Source of the DNA: Stropharia rugosoannulata
Lineage: Eukaryota; Basidiomycota; Agaricomycetes; Agaricales; Strophariaceae
Direction of reading: 5' to 3'
Length of the DNA stretch: 64,000 bases
Assembly (NCBI GenBank): GCA_028532985.1
Contig: JANCIK010000014.1
Coordinates: 151,455-215,454, forward strand
Part shown: piece by piece, positions 61,346-64,000 of the stretch
Layout of the letters: every line of letters starts with the position of its first letter
Position numbering within the stretch: the stretch's first letter is position 1
Notes under the pieces: model-generated
Databases searched by the model: none
Seen by the model: only the letters and a program-made list of their open reading frames with translations
Told to the model about the DNA's origin: nothing
Position numbers and translations under genes: made by a program

Positions 61346-61355
61346 ACAAAAGCCT
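61346..61355 (+). promoter_or_regulatory. Candidate self-primer binding site
   Basis: 'acaaaagcct' lies two bases after the LTR. It is the exact complement of 'aggcttttgt' at 61215-61224 inside the LTR. In Tf1/sushi-type gypsy elements the 5' end of the mRNA folds back to prime reverse transcription at such a site. No tRNA-like TGG start abuts the LTR; the first TGG is 17 bases away. Confidence 0.5.
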
Positions 61356-61428
61356 CTGCCTGGGACCAGTTTTGGACGCCTACTGCCTTCGGAAACGGCC
61401 TAGGACTCCAACACCCCTCCCTGCTTCG

Positions 61429-62640
61429 ATGTCGATGGATACAGATGCCTCTGCGAGCCCTGAGGCGGGAAATACCTTGTCCAGACCCGCCCTCACCCTC
61501 ACGTCGCTTCTGGAGTACGTCGACCACAATAACGCAATTTTTCGGAAGGAATTGGCCGACGTTTCGAGCTCCCTTCACACTATCCGCACCCTCCTCGAGA
61601 CTACACTTGCCAGCTCGCATTCTGCACCTGCACCCGCCCCTCCTGCGCCTCGTGATCCCCCTCCTCATCTCGACGCCCACACGGCTCCTGCAGCTGCAGT
61701 TCCCACTGTCTCTCGCCTCAAACCCGCGTCTCCCAAACCATTTGATGGTTCACGCGAAAAAGGGCGCTCTTTTCTTAATTCTTGCACCATTTATTTTGCC
61801 CTGGCTGGCTCGCAGTTTCCTGACGAATTCTCTCGAGTTCTTTGGGCCCTTTCTTTCATGAACGAGGGCTGCGCCGCCCAGTTCTCGAAACGCGCCATGA
61901 TGTCTGGATTTTCCGACTTCAATCTGCGTAGCTGGGACGCCTTTGAAGCCGTGTTCATTCGCGATTTTTGCGAGCAGCACGAGGCCGAGCACGCTCAGCT
62001 CGCCCTCGAGAGCACCTCCTACCATCAAGGCCGCCGCTCTGCTGAAGAATACGTCGACGCCTTCAAGGACCTTGTCCTCAAGTCTGGGTACATTGACGAG
62101 AAGGCGTTGATTATGAAGTTCCGTCGTGGTCTATCCCCTTCGCTGGACAGTCAAGTCGCCAACCTGCCCTCGGAGAGTCGACCCGCCTCGCTTCAGGGAT
62201 GGTATGAACGCGCCGTGGAGGTTGCTCGCAACCGCGAGACCAACCAGCTCTTCCGTGCGGCACACCCTACGCCTTCTGGTCCCCTTGCGGCTTCACGTTC
62301 ATCCGCCTCCCCTGCGACCGTCCCACGTGCTTCTCTGCCCATTATTCCTGCCCCTCGCGCGCCCGCTGCCCCTGCTCTTCCTCTGGGCGCTCCCATGGAC
62401 ATTGATCGTGCTCGTAGTGCTGGGAAGACACCCCCTACCTGCTATCGCTGTGGTAAACCTGGTCACATCTCTCGAGATTGTCCCCGAGCTTTTGACATTC
62501 GCCACATGACTCTCACGGAGCTTCAGGAGCAACTCGAGCACATGCGCGCTGCGGAGGGCCAGGAGGATGCTATTCCGGTGGATGAAAGGAAGGAGGATGA
62601 TGTCCAGGAGGAGGAGGATTTTGTGCATCGCAACGAGTGA
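61429..62640 (+). CDS. Ty3/gypsy Gag polyprotein
   Basis: 403 aa from the ATG at 61429 (MSMDTDASAS). The frame is open further upstream but without an ATG. An N-terminal helix (LLEYVDHNNAIFRKELADV) and a Pro/Ala linker precede the retrotransposon Gag core (PFDGSREKGRSFLNSCTIYF; EFSRVLWALSFMNEG; EFVRDF-like FIRDFCEQ; GRRSAEEYVDAFKDLV). A CCHC zinc knuckle follows (CYRCGKPGHISRDC, residues about 338-351), then an acidic C-terminus. Gag packages the element RNA into virus-like particles. The stop at 62638-62640 overlaps the protease frame. Confidence 0.88.
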   Translation: MSMDTDASASPEAGNTLSRPALTLTSLLEYVDHNNAIFRKELADVSSSLHTIRTLLETTLASSHSAPAPAPPAPRDPPPHLDAHTAPAAAVPTVSRLKPASPKPFDGSREKGRSFLNSCTIYFALAGSQFPDEFSRVLWALSFMNEGCAAQFSKRAMMSGFSDFNLRSWDAFEAVFIRDFCEQHEAEHAQLALESTSYHQGRRSAEEYVDAFKDLVLKSGYIDEKALIMKFRRGLSPSLDSQVANLPSESRPASLQGWYERAVEVARNRETNQLFRAAHPTPSGPLAASRSSASPATVPRASLPIIPAPRAPAAPALPLGAPMDIDRARSAGKTPPTCYRCGKPGHISRDCPRAFDIRHMTLTELQEQLEHMRAAEGQEDAIPVDERKEDDVQEEEDFVHRNE

Positions 62641-63245
62641 GCGGCGTGCCCTCGTTTGCGCGTGGCAGTCGTTATAGTGTACTGTCGGTAGAGCCCTGCG
62701 AATCTATTTCTGTTCCAGACCTACCTTCACGACTGCCTGACACGCCTAAATCCCCTGCTCCCAAATCTCTCTCCATTGCTGCATTACGCATCCAGGCCCG
62801 TGCTCGCCGCTGGGAGTGCGCACTTCCCTCTCATTACACCATCGCTGCTACTCCGAGTCCCAACTCCCTTCACCTTCCAGTGGAGATCGAGACCACGGAC
62901 ACAGGCCAGCGTTTTCGCCTCAGGCCCCTGGTTGACTGCGGCGCTGACCAGTGCTTCATCAGTCGCAAGTACGTCCAGCAGCACAAGCTGACGGAACGCC
63001 CTCTCTTGGTCCCCATTCCAGTCCACAACGTTGACGGTTCACTCAATGAAGACGGCTCTATCACGTCCATTGTGGAGCTCATCCTTCGCTACAAGGACCA
63101 CACTGAACGCGCCGTCTTCCCCGTCACCAACCTCGGACGTCAGGATATGATTCTGGGCCACACTTGGCTTCGAGAACACAACCCTGAAGTGGACTGGATC
63201 ACTGGAGAGGTGAAGATGTCACGGTGCCCGCTCCACGTGCTGTGA
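62601..63245 (+). CDS. Gypsy aspartic protease region
   Basis: This frame is open from just after a stop at 62598-62600 to the TGA at 63243-63245 and overlaps the end of Gag by about 40 nt, so a -1 shift from Gag could reach it. No canonical slippery heptamer was seen. The retropepsin motif is [16 protein letters not shown] with Cys in place of the usual Ser/Thr after Asp, a variant I know from fungal gypsy elements. The second-lobe signature is [18 protein letters not shown]. It would cleave the Gag-Pol polyprotein. Confidence 0.8.
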   Translation, partial: CPGGGGFCASQRVSGVPSFARGSRYSVLSVEPCESISVPDLPSRLPDTPKSPAPKSLSIAALRIQARARRWECALPSHYTIAATPSPNSLHLPVEIETTDTGQRFRLRPLVDCGADQCFISRKYVQQHKLTERPLLVPIPVHNVDGSLNEDGSITSIVELILRYKDHTERAVFPVTNLGRQDMILGHTWLREHNPEVDWITGEVKMSRCPLHVL

Positions 63246-63981
63246 TGAGATCCGTGCGGAGAAGTCTAAGCTTCGCGCAGAGATCAGAGCGGTAGAGACC
63301 TGTACCCAGGGCCCTATGCCCCTCCTTATGGAACTGGAGGACGATGACGACGAAGTCCCCGAGATGGAGTTGGAGGAAGTTGAACCGCTGCCTGCTCCTA
63401 AGGACGCTTGCAGCTTACTAGAGGCCCTCCACTCTGTCTGGGAGGACGACGACAACCAGCTGTTTGCGGCGTCGTTACCCCCCGAGTCCCAGTTCATTCA
63501 GTCTACCTCCACCGTGTCCCAGCGGCTCGCAGAAGCCTTTGCGTCCAACTCTGGACAGAAGGACTTCCGCGACGACGTTCCTAACCATTTGCATGACTTC
63601 AAGGACGTCTTCTCAAAGGAGTCCTTTGATGTCTTGCCAGAACGTCGACCTTGGGATCACGCCATTGAACTGGAACTAGGAGCGACACCCAGCAACTGCA
63701 AGGTGTATCCTATGACGCTTCCTGAGCAGAAGGAGCTCGATGCGTTCTTACAGGAGAACCTCGCCACTGGCCGTATTCGTCCCTCTAAGTCTCCGATGGC
63801 GTCTCCTGTCTTCTTTATCAAGAAGAAGGACGGGTCATTGCGCCTCATCCAGGACTACTGTGTGCTGAATGCCATGACCATCAAGAACCGCTACCCACTT
63901 CCTCTCGTTTCTGACCTCATCCAACAACTCCGTGGTGCCAGCTACTTCACCAAGCTTGATGTGCGGTGGGGGTACAACAAC
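63244..63981 (+). CDS. Gypsy reverse transcriptase, N-terminal part (runs to window edge)
   Basis: The frame continues +1 relative to the protease. It has an acidic linker, then [21 protein letters not shown] and [61 protein letters not shown], and [13 protein letters not shown]. These are RT motifs up to the palm. The usual D-Y of L-R-x-x-x-D-Y-R is D-Y-C here. After GYNN the text is not RT but a repeat of sequence 53 bp upstream (see findings), so the frame is lost at the window end. Confidence 0.85.
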
Positions 63982-64000
63982 TCCGTGGTGCCAGCTACTT

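Larger units (their letters stand above)
60881..64000 (+). mobile_element. Ty3/gypsy LTR retrotransposon, 5' part
   Basis: The element consists of an LTR (60881-61343), a leader, Gag with a CCHC knuckle, an aspartic protease and the start of reverse transcriptase in gypsy order, and runs off the window. The RT motif KLDVRWGYN and the protease-RT order support Ty3/gypsy. Gag, protease and RT lie in frames +1, +3 and +1 (by position modulo 3), so at least two shifts are needed for a Gag-Pol product. The second, at about 63240, looks like a simple indel. Confidence 0.88.

Noticed and set aside
61361..61375. tRNA-type primer-binding site starting with TGG
   Set aside because: It lies 17 nt from the LTR end and I could not match it to a tRNA 3' end; the self-complementary site at 61346 fits better.
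62601..62640. Programmed -1 frameshift signal between Gag and protease
   Set aside because: The 40-nt overlap would allow one, but I found no canonical slippery heptamer; an indel is equally likely.
1..64000. CRISPR arrays, rRNA genes, tRNA genes
   Set aside because: No regular spacer-repeat array, no rRNA-like core and no convincing A-box/B-box pair was seen; a tRNA scan would be needed to exclude decayed tRNAs.

Overview
The window looks like a filamentous basidiomycete (Agaricomycete-like) genome segment. The clues are dense short GT-AG introns (mostly 40-85 nt), a fungal FunK1-type protein kinase, OrsD-like zinc-finger proteins, basidiomycete-style tyrosine recombinases, and hAT, Helitron and Ty3/gypsy elements. 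It is gene-poor and transposon-rich. All product names rest on motif recognition by eye; no database search was possible.

Layout. 1-13.4 kb: decayed sequence holding relics of an ER Hsp70 (BiP/Kar2) and of the nuclease/Tudor protein SND1, plus one intact FunK1 kinase on the minus strand (4648-7384). 13.4-29.6 kb: two intact paralogous genes facing each other (13416-17675 plus; 25628-29575 minus). They encode ~1,280 and ~1,180 aa OrsD-like zinc-finger proteins with a possible tyrosine-recombinase-like C-terminal region, and share six intron positions and phases. Between them lie relics of muskelin, tRNA ligase (TRL1) and PDS5. 29.6-35 kb: relics of methylmalonate-semialdehyde dehydrogenase, a UBP8-like zf-UBP exon and an alcohol-oxidase-like GMC enzyme. 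35.07-42.08 kb: a composite hAT element with two broken transposase copies between one pair of terminal inverted repeats. 42.1-51.3 kb: an Rtt109-like relic, an intact Crypton-like tyrosine recombinase (44757-47281), a C-terminally truncated recombinase of a second family (48476-49799), and tail-to-tail with it an unrecognised gene carrying one in-frame stop (51317-49879). 52172-54273: a very large inverted repeat, two 1,032-bp arms around a 38-bp loop, built partly from 159-bp tandem units. 56.8-60.9 kb: a decayed Helitron on the minus strand. 60881-64000: the 5' part of a Ty3/gypsy element (LTR, Gag, protease, start of RT) that runs off the window.

Two themes stand out. First, nine unrelated housekeeping-type genes survive only as frameshifted, stop-ridden, partly intron-containing fragments, while the kinase and transposon-like genes between them are open. 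This suggests a degenerating duplicated or dispensable chromosome segment. Second, two clear tyrosine-recombinase families, and possibly a third in the OrsD-like pair, sit within 35 kb. The OrsD-like pair is the best candidate for an undescribed system.
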